From assembly GCF_000424065.1 (NCBI RefSeq), contig NZ_AUJE01000020.1, forward strand, positions 1-64,000: a stretch of DNA of 64,000 nt, given 5' to 3'. This document shows positions 1-7,514 of the stretch, one piece after another (positions within the stretch are counted from its first letter, which is position 1; every line of letters begins with the position of its first letter). Source of the stretch: Selenomonas ruminantium subsp. ruminantium ATCC 12561. GTDB taxonomy: Bacteria; Bacillota; Negativicutes; Selenomonadales; Selenomonadaceae. The translations under genes and the position numbers were made by a program. The notes under the pieces are model-generated. The model was given only the letters and a program-made list of their open reading frames with translations, searched no databases and was not told the origin of the DNA.

Positions 1-170
1 GCATGGTAATTCTCCTCGTAATTGAGGAACTTCTTTTCCTTGAAATAGTATTGCCTGATGTTGTAGAGAGCCACATTGTACAGGTTATTGCTGTACTGGC
101 ACATCTCCCTGAGCATAGCATACTCTTCCTTGGAGAGTTTTCGGATTACATTCGATTGAGTTAGATACAT
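1..170 (-). CDS. tnpB: TnpB family protein of an IS200/IS605-type element, N-terminal part only
   Basis: Reading the minus strand from the ATG at 168-170 gives 56 codons that run off the window. The start MYLTQSNVIRKLSKEEY and the stretch CQYSNNLYNVALYNIRQYYF are typical of the N-terminus of TnpB, the RNA-guided nuclease encoded by IS200/IS605 and IS607 elements. A strong ribosome binding site (AGGAGGTG, complement of 178-184) lies 8 bases upstream. The RuvC-like catalytic residues, the zinc finger and the 3' guide-RNA end would lie outside the window, so activity cannot be judged. No tnpA is seen on the visible side. Confidence 0.85.
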   Translation of the reverse strand, partial: MYLTQSNVIRKLSKEEYAMLREMCQYSNNLYNVALYNIRQYYFKEKKFLNYEENYH

Positions 171-246
171 CTTGTTACACCTCCTTTCTTACTATATACA
201 TATTATATGGCAAAAAAACAGTTGGCAAGACTATCTACGTTGTTTT

Positions 247-281
247 GTAGATTGAGCGGGCATCGAACCCGCTCAATCTAC
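247..281. repeat. Perfect 14-bp inverted repeat upstream of tnpB
   Basis: Bases 247-260 (GTAGATTGAGCGGG) are perfectly complementary to 268-281, around a 7-base loop. No T-tract follows, so it is not an obvious terminator. Its position between tnpB and the next gene suggests a subterminal hairpin of the insertion element, but that role is inferred. Confidence 0.6.
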
Positions 282-323
282 CGCCATTCATCTCCCACCT
301 AAGAGGAAGGCGTCTTCTGGCGG
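281..323 (+). mobile_element. Possible IS200/IS605-type end structure
   Basis: CCGCC (281-285) pairs with GGCGG (319-323). Between them are ATTCATCTCCCACCT and GTCTTCT, a layout that resembles the structured ends of many tnpB elements. The inner stem is imperfect, suggesting decay. The rest of 171-484 shows no gene: an A/T-rich stretch follows to the next ribosome binding site. Confidence 0.4.
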
Positions 324-484
324 GGGCGATAAAAAAGCGTTTTTTACATTTTTTTCTGTGGCATTGTTTCAAATTGAGTTGGAATTCATGCCAAACTTTG
401 TAACAATGTATCAGAGTTCTGGCAATCTACTGTCTGTCTGGATAGGGGGTGATACAATAAGAATCAAGAAGGAGTGTGACAGAA

Positions 485-1357
485 TTGAATTATCTGGCTT
501 ATGATGTGGGCGGCAGTAGTGTGAAGTATGCTTTGGTTGATGCGAGTGGAAATTTGCAGGAAAAGGGAAGCTTTGCGACACCGGCAACTTTGGAACAGTT
601 CTATCAGGCAGTTGTGCAGGTACGGCAGAAATTGAGCAAGGGCAGGGAAATCTACGGGGCTGGTTTCAGCATGCCGGGGGCAGTCAATAATATGACAGGG
701 ATTATCGGCGGCAGCAGTGCCTTGGACTACATCCATGATTTCCCCATTCGGCAGACGTTGTCGGAGCGGCTGGGCATGATGGTCACGATTGAAAATGATG
801 CCAACTGTGCGGCTTTGGGCGAAGCATGGACAGGCGCTGGACGTGAGTATCAGAACCTGGCTTATTTCGTGATTGGTACGGGGGTTGGTGGCGCTTTGGT
901 TCATAATGGGAAAATCATCCATGGCCCGCATCAGCATGGTGGCGAATTTGGTTATATGGTCATGAATGATGACTACGATATTTTGAGTGAAGTGGGGTCT
1001 ACAGGCGGCCTTTGCCGTCAGCTGGCCAAAATCCGCAACGTGCCGGTGGATACCTATGATGGCCGCAAGGTTTTTGAGCTCAAAGAGCAGGGAGATGCCG
1101 ATGCAGCCCGTTTGATTGATAATATGTATGAATATCTGGCCCGTGCTGCCTATATCATCCAGTATACCTTTGATCCAGAGGCTATTCTCTTTGGCGGTGC
1201 CATCAGCTCTCGTCCAGACTTCATCCCAACCATAAATGAGCACTTGCAGAAAATCCTCATGATTGTAGGCGTGGCTCATGTAAAGCCAAAGCTGTTGCCC
1301 TGCCAGCATGGTAATGATGCCAACCTGCTCGGAGCGGTGGCTAATCTGCATAGATAA
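485..1357 (+). CDS. ROK family sugar kinase
   Basis: A cytoplasmic 290-residue ROK (repressor, ORF, kinase) protein that probably phosphorylates a hexose or N-acetylated sugar with ATP. The N-terminal phosphate-binding motif DVGGSS is at residues 7-12, the END segment with the presumed catalytic Asp near 105, and the GTGVGG glycine loop near 131-136. The usual ROK zinc motif (CxCGxxGC) is missing: after HGGEFGY comes a stretch without clustered cysteines, as in beta-glucoside-kinase-like members. Start choice: a GTG at 476 is only one base after AAGGAG, whereas TTG at 485 is 10 bases after it, so 485 is preferred. No sugar transporter adjoins, so the substrate is unknown. Confidence 0.85.
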   Translation: MNYLAYDVGGSSVKYALVDASGNLQEKGSFATPATLEQFYQAVVQVRQKLSKGREIYGAGFSMPGAVNNMTGIIGGSSALDYIHDFPIRQTLSERLGMMVTIENDANCAALGEAWTGAGREYQNLAYFVIGTGVGGALVHNGKIIHGPHQHGGEFGYMVMNDDYDILSEVGSTGGLCRQLAKIRNVPVDTYDGRKVFELKEQGDADAARLIDNMYEYLARAAYIIQYTFDPEAILFGGAISSRPDFIPTINEHLQKILMIVGVAHVKPKLLPCQHGNDANLLGAVANLHR

Positions 1358-1476
1358 TAGAATAGAAATGATTGAAAAATTATATAGATAGGAATGTGTG
1401 AAATATTTTTACGTATAAGTAGTATAGGCAGGAAAAAAGCCCTATTCATGGCGAATTATTCCTTGAGGTGATAACC

Positions 1477-2028
1477 ATGGATAAATATGCATTGGAACGT
1501 GCCCGTGGCTGCATGACGGCAGCAGGGCTTTTCTTTAAGCCCGGGGCAGAGGATATTTCGCAGGTAATCGAATTAGGCCTGCGCACAGAGGAAGAACCTA
1601 TAGCTATTTATGAATCTTGTACTAAGCGGACTACTGCAGATAAGAGTGTGCTGGCCATGACCTCACTGATTATTTTCTTTTTGGTTCGGGATGGTGCGAC
1701 GGTCAAGAAAGCCTGTATGTCTGCATGGAAAATTGCAGATAAATTTAATGATCCCATTATTCAAGCTGTTTCCAATGCTTTAATGGCTGCGGAAAAACCG
1801 AGGGTTCGCGGGAAATTGGTAGCAGGTTTTTTATCTTCCCAAAAGTTGCAGGATAAATTAAGTTTGGCGATATATCTTAATCTGATTAAAATGGAAGATA
1901 CATTTCGGGCGCATATGCAGGAACTCAGTAAGCAGCCGGACAATGAAACACGCATTATGGGGGCTGCTTTTGCTGGTGCTGTCTATGGGTTGAAGGAAGT
2001 AAATGCTGCGGGGAAACCTGCGGTTTAA
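1477..2028 (+). CDS. Hypothetical protein
   Basis: An 183-residue protein I do not recognise. It is predicted to be mostly helical, with a hydrophobic stretch near the middle (LAMTSLIIFFLV) that is too short and isolated to call a membrane anchor, and an Ala/Gly-rich end (MGAAFAGAVYG) faintly like the end of ADP-ribosylglycohydrolases; the acidic metal ligands of that family are not apparent. GAGGTG at 1465-1470 lies 6 bases before the ATG at 1477, which is preferred over the overlapping GTG at 1468. It is followed by its own terminator, so it is probably monocistronic. Confidence 0.7.
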   Translation: MDKYALERARGCMTAAGLFFKPGAEDISQVIELGLRTEEEPIAIYESCTKRTTADKSVLAMTSLIIFFLVRDGATVKKACMSAWKIADKFNDPIIQAVSNALMAAEKPRVRGKLVAGFLSSQKLQDKLSLAIYLNLIKMEDTFRAHMQELSKQPDNETRIMGAAFAGAVYGLKEVNAAGKPAV

Positions 2029-2088
2029 ATGGATAGCGGGAGAAATTACCTACAATAGTAGCAGATATCGGCTATGAGAGCTAAAAGA

Positions 2089-2142
2089 AGGGCTGTGTAT
2101 AAGTGTGATTTCACACTTATGCAACAGTCCTGCCTTTTTTTA
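2089..2142 (+). terminator. Rho-independent terminator
   Basis: The inner stem ATAAGTGTGA/TCACACTTAT (2099-2120) is extended by an outer AGGGCTGT/ACAGTCCT pairing with one G-T wobble. It is followed by a run of T at 2135-2141. It ends the transcript of the hypothetical gene at 1477-2028. Confidence 0.8.
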
Positions 2143-2241
2143 TTGGGAATGGCGTATTTTCTGCTAGCTATTTTTACGAAATATACAGAATAAAACGAAA
2201 ATTACTTAATGAAAATCTTTTCCATTTGTAAATGAGAATCC

Positions 2242-2271
2242 TTGACAAGTGTGATTGATATGCGTTATCAT
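2242..2271 (+). promoter_or_regulatory. feo promoter with Fur-box-like operator
   Basis: TTGACA (2242-2247), an 18-base spacer and TATCAT (2266-2271) form a good vegetative promoter. Overlapping its -10 is TGATATGCGTTATCA (2256-2270), with perfect 5-base ends and 11 of 14 matches to the 7-1-7 Fur consensus. Repression by an iron-loaded Fur-family protein is therefore likely. Confidence 0.7.
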
Positions 2272-2329
2272 AACTTAAGTAGAAATAATCTCATAATTTA
2301 TCAAGTAATCTTATTAGGAGGCGTTGATT

Positions 2330-2554
2330 TTGACACTGAAAGACGGTAAAACCGGCATGACGCTGAAAATTCAGCAGATTGGCGATTCCGACCTCAAGGA
2401 AAGATTGATGACCATGGGACTTACCCCGGGCACGAAGGTTAAGGTTCTGCGCAGTGCTCCGTTGGGTGACCCTATTGCTATCGGTGTTCGTTCTTACAAT
2501 CTGGCTCTGCGTCGCGATGATGCAGCCAAGGTTCAGGTGCAGCAGGTAAACTAA
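2330..2554 (+). CDS. feoA: Ferrous iron transport protein A
   Basis: A 74-residue SH3-like FeoA protein, the small cytoplasmic partner that supports FeoB in Fe(II) uptake. Family signatures are QIGDSDLKERLMTMGLTPG, the basic strand TKVKVLRSAPLGDP and the closing LALRRDDAAKV. TAGGAGG at 2315-2321 favours the TTG at 2330 (8 bases away) over the TTG at 2324 (2 bases away). It is first in an iron operon with feoB 46 bases downstream and a small Cys-rich membrane protein after that, all under the Fur-like box. Confidence 0.95.
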   Translation: MTLKDGKTGMTLKIQQIGDSDLKERLMTMGLTPGTKVKVLRSAPLGDPIAIGVRSYNLALRRDDAAKVQVQQVN

Positions 2555-2600
2555 ATCGCAACAGTAAATACGAATGAACAGAGGAGATGTGTAAATAACA

Positions 2601-4496
2601 ATGTCAACTTTAGCAGTAGCACTTACCGGTAATCCCAATGTGGGTAAATCCACAATTTTCAACGAGCTCACCGGTGCTCGTCAGAAAATCGGCAACTGGC
2701 CGGGGGTTACGGTAGATAAAAAAGTCGGTTACACCCGCCATAAGGACCGTGCCATTTCCATCGTGGACTTGCCGGGTACGTACAGCATCAATGCCCGCTC
2801 CCCGGAAGAAAAAATCGTTATTGATTATCTCATGAACACGAAGCTTGACCTCGTGGTGGATGTGGTGGATAGCTCCAATCTCGAGCGTAACTTGTTCTTG
2901 ACCATTCAGCTGCTCGAACAGGGCATTCCCCTTCTCATTGACCTCAACATGCAGGACGATGCAGAGCGCCGCGGCATCAAGGTGGACTGCCGCAAGATGG
3001 AAGATGCGCTGGGCATGCCGGTGGTAGAAACCGTGGGCCGCAGCAGCAAGAGCACCAAGAAACTTCTGGATGTCTTTACCACTACGGTGATGGCTAACTA
3101 CCAGCCCAGTGACCGCGTAAAGGCGCATATCGCCAAGGTGGAAGAAATCAAGGCCAGCAGCAAGAGCAAGGAGCAGAAGAACGAAGAAATCATCGAGGCC
3201 CGCTATGCGTTGATTGATACGGTGGTGGCAGATGCTGTAACCGCCAGCAATGTAGGTGCGAGCACTTCGGAAAAGATGGATAAATTCCTGGCTAATGGCA
3301 TTTTGGCACTGCCGATTTTCTTGGCTATCATGTATGCGGTATTTAATATCACATTTGAATGGATTGGCCAGCCGATTGCCGATGCTTTGGATGCAGCCAT
3401 CAATGAGGATTTCCTCGATTTTGCCAAGGAATCCTTGGAAGCAGCAGGTGTGGCTGACTGGATGGTATCTCTCGTCTGCGATGGCGTTATCGCCGGCGTG
3501 GGTGCCGTGCTCACCTTTGTACCGCTGATTTTCGTGCTGTTCTTCTGCCTGTCCTTCCTCGATGGCACGGGTTATATGGCTCGCATTGCCTTCATCATGG
3601 ACCCGATTATGCGTCGCTGCGGTCTCACAGGTAAAGGCGTTATGCCGTTGATGATGGGCTTTGGCTGCGCTGTGCCTGCTGTTATGGGTGCGCGTGCTTT
3701 GGATTCGGAAAAAGACCGTATGGTTTCCATTATGGTTACGCCGTTTTTGACCTGTGGTGCAAAACTACCGATTATGGCGCTGTTTGCGGCCATGTTCTTC
3801 CCGGATAATGCCGCTAATGTGGTCTTTGCGATGTACATCATCGGTGTAATCATGGCGATTGTTGCCGCAAAAATCCTCGGCAGTTCCGTATTTAAGGATG
3901 GCGGGTCCACGTTCCTGCTCGAACTTCCGCCGTATCGTATGCCGGATATGAAGACGGTTCTTTTGGAAACCTGGGATAAGGGTAAGGGCTACCTCGTCAA
4001 AGCCGGTACCATTATCTTTGCCGCTTCTGTTCTGCTGTGGGTAATGTCCAACTACAACTTCGATGGTCCCTGCGAAATCAACGAATCCATCTTGGCAACG
4101 CTGGGTAACTGGATGAGCACGCTCTTTGTGTTCCATGGTTTTGCCACCTGGGAAGCCGGTGCAGCCCTGCTCTCCGGTATCATGGCCAAGGAAACCGTGG
4201 TAGCTACTATCGGTATCCTTTATGGTGCTGATGAAGTTTCCACGGAAGCAGAAGATGCTGTGGAAACGGCAGATACCCTGTTGGAAACGGGCATGGCAAC
4301 GAGCTTTACGGCTCTGTCCGCTTTTGCCTTCATGATTTTCTCGCAGCTGTACACTCCGTGCGTAACGGCTTTGGGGACGATTAAGAAAGAAGCCGGCGGC
4401 TGGAAGTGGATGGGCTTCTCCGCTGTATATATGTTTGCTATTGCCTGGGTGGTTTCCCTGCTGGTTTACCAGATTGGCAGCCTCTTAGGTTTCTGA
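2601..4496 (+). CDS. feoB: Ferrous iron transporter FeoB
   Basis: A 631-residue inner-membrane Fe(II) transporter. The N-terminal G domain shows G1 GNPNVGKST (residues 10-18), G3 DLPGTYS (about 56-62) and G4 NMQD (about 119). A helical linker follows to about 225, then a polytopic membrane region with the two Gate domains. The protein is somewhat shorter than the E. coli form (773 residues). GAGGAG at 2581-2586 is 14 bases from the ATG, longer than usual, but no better in-frame start is present. Its stop overlaps an ATG that precedes the next gene. Confidence 0.97.
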   Translation: MSTLAVALTGNPNVGKSTIFNELTGARQKIGNWPGVTVDKKVGYTRHKDRAISIVDLPGTYSINARSPEEKIVIDYLMNTKLDLVVDVVDSSNLERNLFLTIQLLEQGIPLLIDLNMQDDAERRGIKVDCRKMEDALGMPVVETVGRSSKSTKKLLDVFTTTVMANYQPSDRVKAHIAKVEEIKASSKSKEQKNEEIIEARYALIDTVVADAVTASNVGASTSEKMDKFLANGILALPIFLAIMYAVFNITFEWIGQPIADALDAAINEDFLDFAKESLEAAGVADWMVSLVCDGVIAGVGAVLTFVPLIFVLFFCLSFLDGTGYMARIAFIMDPIMRRCGLTGKGVMPLMMGFGCAVPAVMGARALDSEKDRMVSIMVTPFLTCGAKLPIMALFAAMFFPDNAANVVFAMYIIGVIMAIVAAKILGSSVFKDGGSTFLLELPPYRMPDMKTVLLETWDKGKGYLVKAGTIIFAASVLLWVMSNYNFDGPCEINESILATLGNWMSTLFVFHGFATWEAGAALLSGIMAKETVVATIGILYGADEVSTEAEDAVETADTLLETGMATSFTALSAFAFMIFSQLYTPCVTALGTIKKEAGGWKWMGFSAVYMFAIAWVVSLLVYQIGSLLGF

Positions 4497-4510
4497 TGGG
4501 AGGAATGACT

Positions 4511-4669
4511 ATGGCAACCTATATTGTAGGTTTAGTATTGGCTGTTGCCCTGTTCTTTGCCTTGAAACATGTATATCATAACTTTGTTTCCGGGCATAAC
4601 GATTGCTGTGGCAGTGAAAGCGGCGGCTGCGGTTGTGGCTGTGCTGAGTGCCATAGTGCAAAACATTAA
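4511..4669 (+). CDS. FeoB-associated Cys-rich membrane protein
   Basis: A 52-residue protein with one N-terminal membrane helix (YIVGLVLAVALFFAL) and a Gly/Cys-rich tail containing seven cysteines (CCGSESGGCGCGCAEC), ending in SAKH. This is the family found directly after feoB in many Firmicutes and is proposed to handle metal at the membrane; its biochemical role is not established. GGGAGGA at 4498-4504 is 7 bases before the chosen ATG. It is the last gene of the feo operon, followed by a long palindromic terminator-like repeat. Confidence 0.85.
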   Translation: MATYIVGLVLAVALFFALKHVYHNFVSGHNDCCGSESGGCGCGCAECHSAKH

Positions 4670-4700
4670 ACCGTTACGGTTTACATCGATAAAGTAAGAC

Positions 4701-4779
4701 GCCCGTGGGCTGGTAATGGCTTTCCTCTGCTTAGACAAGCTTGTCAAACGCGACGGAAAGTCATTACCAGCCCACGGGC
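4701..4779 (+). repeat. 79-bp palindromic repeat, copy 1 (probable terminator)
   Basis: Outer arms GCCCGTGGGCTGGTAATG (4701-4718) and 4762-4779 are perfectly complementary. A second stem CTTTCC/GGAAAG (4720-4725, 4755-4760) and an inner palindrome GACAAGCTTGTC (4734-4745) lie within, and TTTATT follows. The same architecture recurs at 26147-26225 and 26937-27018 with compensatory changes. It ends the feo operon. Confidence 0.85.
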
Positions 4780-4785
4780 TTTATT

Positions 4786-5026
4786 GCGTAGCAAATGGTT
4801 ATCAGCCAGTAGGACACAGGGCGAGGTTGGTTTGTGGGGGGGATTTTTCAATCAATATGGGGATGGATTTTTAAGCGGATTTTAAGAAAATATTCAGATA
4901 GATTTCAGTTGCTGGGGGTAAAATAAACACATGATTTCAGCAGGAGAAAATAGCTTTCTGTTGAAATGATAATTTGGATGGAAAAGTCCATCGAAGTGTA
5001 AAATTTTATAGTAGGAGGCAGAGTGT
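4786..5026 (+). other. Non-coding stretch before the small gene at 5027
   Basis: About 240 bases with no open reading frame of note on either strand and no convincing promoter pair. It is G-rich near 4830-4840 and otherwise A/T-rich. It ends in TAGGAGG, the ribosome binding site of the next gene. I see nothing further in it. Confidence 0.4.
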
Positions 5027-5242
5027 ATGAGGATCAGCAAGTTGCGAAACATGTCAAAGTCGCTATTCTGGGGTGACAGACCTTTACCGGAGGACTCTGA
5101 GATGAAGGGGGTTATCGAAACCGACAATGGGCGGACAGGAATTCTGCTCAAACTGAAAAATGGAATGTATGTGCTGGGGACGGCAGGTACGCTTTCCAAG
5201 TTGAATCAGGAGAAAATTCGGCATAAGCTGAAAGAAGCATAG
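5027..5242 (+). CDS. Small hypothetical protein
   Basis: A 71-residue protein with no family I recognise. The N-terminus is basic (MRISKLRNMSKS); a beta-rich middle (GVIETDNGRTGILLKLKNGMYVLG) and a charged helical tail (NQEKIRHKLKEA) follow. No signal peptide or membrane helix. A near-ideal TAGGAGG sits 9 bases before the ATG, supporting translation. It is separated from its neighbours by gaps on both sides and followed by a strong hairpin at 5284-5335. Confidence 0.65.
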   Translation: MRISKLRNMSKSLFWGDRPLPEDSEMKGVIETDNGRTGILLKLKNGMYVLGTAGTLSKLNQEKIRHKLKEA

Positions 5243-5283
5243 GTGATAGCCAATAGATTTTCTGTGACAAAGGCACAGACCAA

Positions 5284-5340
5284 CAGCCCTTTCTGCACTA
5301 TAATAACCATTGTGTATTATAGTCAGAAAGGGCTGTTTTG
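5284..5340 (+). promoter_or_regulatory. Long inverted repeat with T-tract abutting a start codon
   Basis: CAGCCCTTTCTG (5284-5295) and ACTATAATA (5297-5305) pair with TATTATAGT (5315-5323) and CAGAAAGGGCTG (5324-5335), leaving one bulged C at 5296 and a 9-base loop. TTTT and then the ATG at 5341 follow directly. It looks like a terminator for the gene at 5027, yet its right arm carries the AAAGGG that must serve as ribosome binding site for the ferredoxin, and both arms carry a -10-like TATAAT. Confidence 0.7.
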
Positions 5341-5559
5341 ATGAGTGAAATGGTAGGGAAAAAATTATCCCCCCGTCATGCGGTGGTGGACATAGCGGCT
5401 TGTGTGGCCTGTGGTACCTGTGAGGATGTTTGTCCCCGCGGTGCTATCCATATTTATCAGGGGCAGTATGCCAAAGTACAGGAAGAACGCTGTGTAGGCT
5501 GCGGCAAATGTGCCCAGGAATGTCCGGCTTCGCTTATCCAAGTGGAGGTGCGGGCATGA
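5341..5559 (+). CDS. 2[4Fe-4S] ferredoxin-like protein
   Basis: A 72-residue bacterial-type ferredoxin domain with two complete cluster motifs: CVACGTCEDVCP and CVGCGKCAQECP. It is likely an electron carrier for the membrane Fe-S protein encoded next, whose ATG overlaps this gene's stop codon (ATGA at 5556-5559). The ATG at 5341 is chosen over the TTG at 5338 because AAAGGG ends 8 bases before it. Expression may be gated by the hairpin that immediately precedes the start. Confidence 0.88.
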   Translation: MSEMVGKKLSPRHAVVDIAACVACGTCEDVCPRGAIHIYQGQYAKVQEERCVGCGKCAQECPASLIQVEVRA

Positions 5560-6128
5560 ATAAGCATTGGTATCATTATTTATGGATTTGGTCACTTATC
5601 TACTTTGGTATGGGCTTTTTCAATATTCTCTTTGCCTGGATGGGGTTAATCAGCTTTGCCCTGCCCTTGATTATGGCGATTGGCTTTGGCAATAAACTCT
5701 TCTGCAACCGCTATTGTGACAGAGGGCAGACGCTTAGAGCATTGGGGCAGCTTGGCTTTTCCCGGCGGCGGGATATGCCGGCGTGGATGAAAAGCAAGGC
5801 GTTTCGCTATGGTTTTATGCTGTTCTTCTTCGGCATGTTTGGCAGTGTTCTCTATACCACATGGTTGGTGTACAGTGGGGCAGAGTCCTTGCAGCAGGTC
5901 GTGTCGCTTCTCTGGACGTTCCATTTTCCTTGGGAATGGGCTTACAGTGGTGCGGTTTCGCCGTGGACGGCGCAGTTTGCCTTTGGGCTCTACAGTCTGA
6001 TGCTGACCTCGGAGGTCATTGCGCTGATTACCATGCTGTTGTTCCGCCCGCGTTCCTGGTGTGTGTACTGTCCTATGGGGACGCTTACACAGTTGATATG
6101 TCAGGCAAAGGCGGGAAAAACGCAATAA
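5556..6128 (+). CDS. Membrane 4Fe-4S protein, NapH/MauN-like
   Basis: A 190-residue integral membrane protein with about four hydrophobic segments and two cysteine groups facing one side: CNRYCDRGQ (about residues 49-57) and CVYCPMGTLTQ near the C-terminus. This is the pattern of the NapH/NosR-type redox membrane family, which passes electrons between quinol and Fe-S partners. The full C-terminal ferredoxin domain of NapH is absent; the separate ferredoxin encoded upstream probably supplies it. GGAGGTG ends 5 bases before the start. The ultimate electron acceptor is unknown. Confidence 0.8.
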   Translation: MNKHWYHYLWIWSLIYFGMGFFNILFAWMGLISFALPLIMAIGFGNKLFCNRYCDRGQTLRALGQLGFSRRRDMPAWMKSKAFRYGFMLFFFGMFGSVLYTTWLVYSGAESLQQVVSLLWTFHFPWEWAYSGAVSPWTAQFAFGLYSLMLTSEVIALITMLLFRPRSWCVYCPMGTLTQLICQAKAGKTQ

Positions 6129-6146
6129 TCCATAGCTAACCATTTT

Positions 6147-7373
6147 TTAGCGGATAAATATCGGTGATTGCTGAAAATCGTTGCGGGGCGATTTTTTTTC
6201 GCAGGTCAGCTGGCGCAGTTCCGTAGCCAGCGTGTCCAGCCGTAACATTTGTTCCAAAGGCGTGAGGTCTGTTTGTACTTCGCGCCTTTTTGTGGTGGTC
6301 AGGTATTGGCTGGTTTTGGTAATCAAGGGGAGGGAACTTTGGGCCTTTATCTCCCGCAGAATCGTTTTGCCCTGAGGGCTTACGGCCAGCAGACGGGCGT
6401 AGAGGGGGCCTGTCTGGTCAAATAAGGCAATGCTGTCCTTATCTATGTTCATTAAGAGATAAAGCAGAGTGCGGGCAATGCGGCTGGCGGGATAGCGTTT
6501 AGTCGTGACAGCCTGAATTAGCTCCTGCCAGTTGTCAGCTGTTTTTGCGCAGTCAAGGATACGGTTTTCCAGCCCTTCATTGATGCCGTAGATGTTCTGC
6601 AGGCGGGGAAGGTTACTGGTCAAAAGTTTGGCCTGCAGGGGCAGATAGAGCCGGTTCATTTTGGGGAGCTGACTGGTCAAATTTTGACTGGTCAATTCCT
6701 GGCTGGCTGGTGGCATAACGGCTTTCAAGTCAGATAGGTTTTCCCTGCGGTATAAGGCATGCCGGATGGCGGTGGCGCTCGCAAGGTTTCCGTTGATTTT
6801 TTCTTCATGATAGCCTGCGCCCTGACGGGGAATAAGCAACGGGCGGATATCGGAGCTTAGCAGGCGCAGACTGCGCAGGTATTCGATGGCCAAAATATTA
6901 TTGGGCTGTTTAATCAGCGCAGTGATTTCCGTGTCTAAATCCAGTGCTGCACTGATGGCCTGTGCATAGGAAAGGCCGCTGGCAATATGGGCATGGAGTT
7001 TTTCCTGGAAGGCTTTATCGTCCAGCTGCAGGGCAATGTTTTGCAATATGGACAGGTCAGCGCATTCTGCACCAAAGGCCAGCTGATTGACAATGCCCAG
7101 CCGGTTTAATAAGGTCACTCCGCCGCGGGCAAAGTCCTGAGCACTGCGGCAGGCAAAGGCAAAGGGCAGTTCGAGTACGATATCACAACCGCTTTTTACC
7201 GCAGTTTCCGCCCGTTGCCATTTGTCAAAGATTGCAGCCTCCCCGCGTTGGGTAAAACTGCCGCTCATGACGGCGATAATCAGGGACTCGTCCTGTGCTT
7301 TTATTTTTTTGATTTGGTAAAGATGCCCATTGTGAAAGGGATTATATTCGGCAATAATGCCCGTGACGTTCAT
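6147..7373 (-). CDS. tmcAL: tRNA(Met) cytidine acetate ligase
   Basis: A 408-residue protein of the YlbM/DUF795 nucleotidyltransferase family. TmcAL uses ATP and acetate to make N4-acetylcytidine at the wobble position of elongator tRNA(Met). The N-terminus MNVTGIIAEYNPFHNGHLYQ holds the HxGH-like nucleotide-binding motif; MSGSFTQRGE and LELPFAFACRSAQDFA follow. The start at 7373 is set by GGAGG (complement of 7382-7386); an in-frame extension upstream lacks family similarity. Odd point: residues around LTSQNLTSQL in the middle are encoded by a TGACNNGTCA repeat cluster. It diverges from mnmA, another tRNA-modifying gene. Confidence 0.9.
   Translation of the reverse strand: MNVTGIIAEYNPFHNGHLYQIKKIKAQDESLIIAVMSGSFTQRGEAAIFDKWQRAETAVKSGCDIVLELPFAFACRSAQDFARGGVTLLNRLGIVNQLAFGAECADLSILQNIALQLDDKAFQEKLHAHIASGLSYAQAISAALDLDTEITALIKQPNNILAIEYLRSLRLLSSDIRPLLIPRQGAGYHEEKINGNLASATAIRHALYRRENLSDLKAVMPPASQELTSQNLTSQLPKMNRLYLPLQAKLLTSNLPRLQNIYGINEGLENRILDCAKTADNWQELIQAVTTKRYPASRIARTLLYLLMNIDKDSIALFDQTGPLYARLLAVSPQGKTILREIKAQSSLPLITKTSQYLTTTKRREVQTDLTPLEQMLRLDTLATELRQLTCEKKSPRNDFQQSPIFIR
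6670..6695. repeat. TGACNNGTCA repeat cluster in tmcAL
   Basis: Two TGACTGGTCA palindromes (6670-6679 and 6685-6694) are spaced 15 bp apart. A third near-copy, TACTGGTCA, is at 6614-6622. On the coding strand each reads as Leu-Thr-Ser-Gln. Confidence 0.7.
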
Positions 7374-7434
7374 ATTCCTGCCTCCGTAATCGTATTGATT
7401 CCAGTTTAACATGGTTTGCAATCGTAGAAAAGTA

Positions 7435-7463
7435 TTGAGCCATAGCCGTAAATATGTTATGGT
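7435..7463 (+). promoter_or_regulatory. Probable mnmA promoter
   Basis: TTGAGC (7435-7440), a 17-base spacer and TATGGT (7458-7463) lie about 50 bases before the mnmA start. The match is moderate. Confidence 0.45.
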
Positions 7464-7514
7464 AGTTAAATATAAACAGAGTACAGCTATAGGCATTAAG
7501 AGGTGGATGCTATT

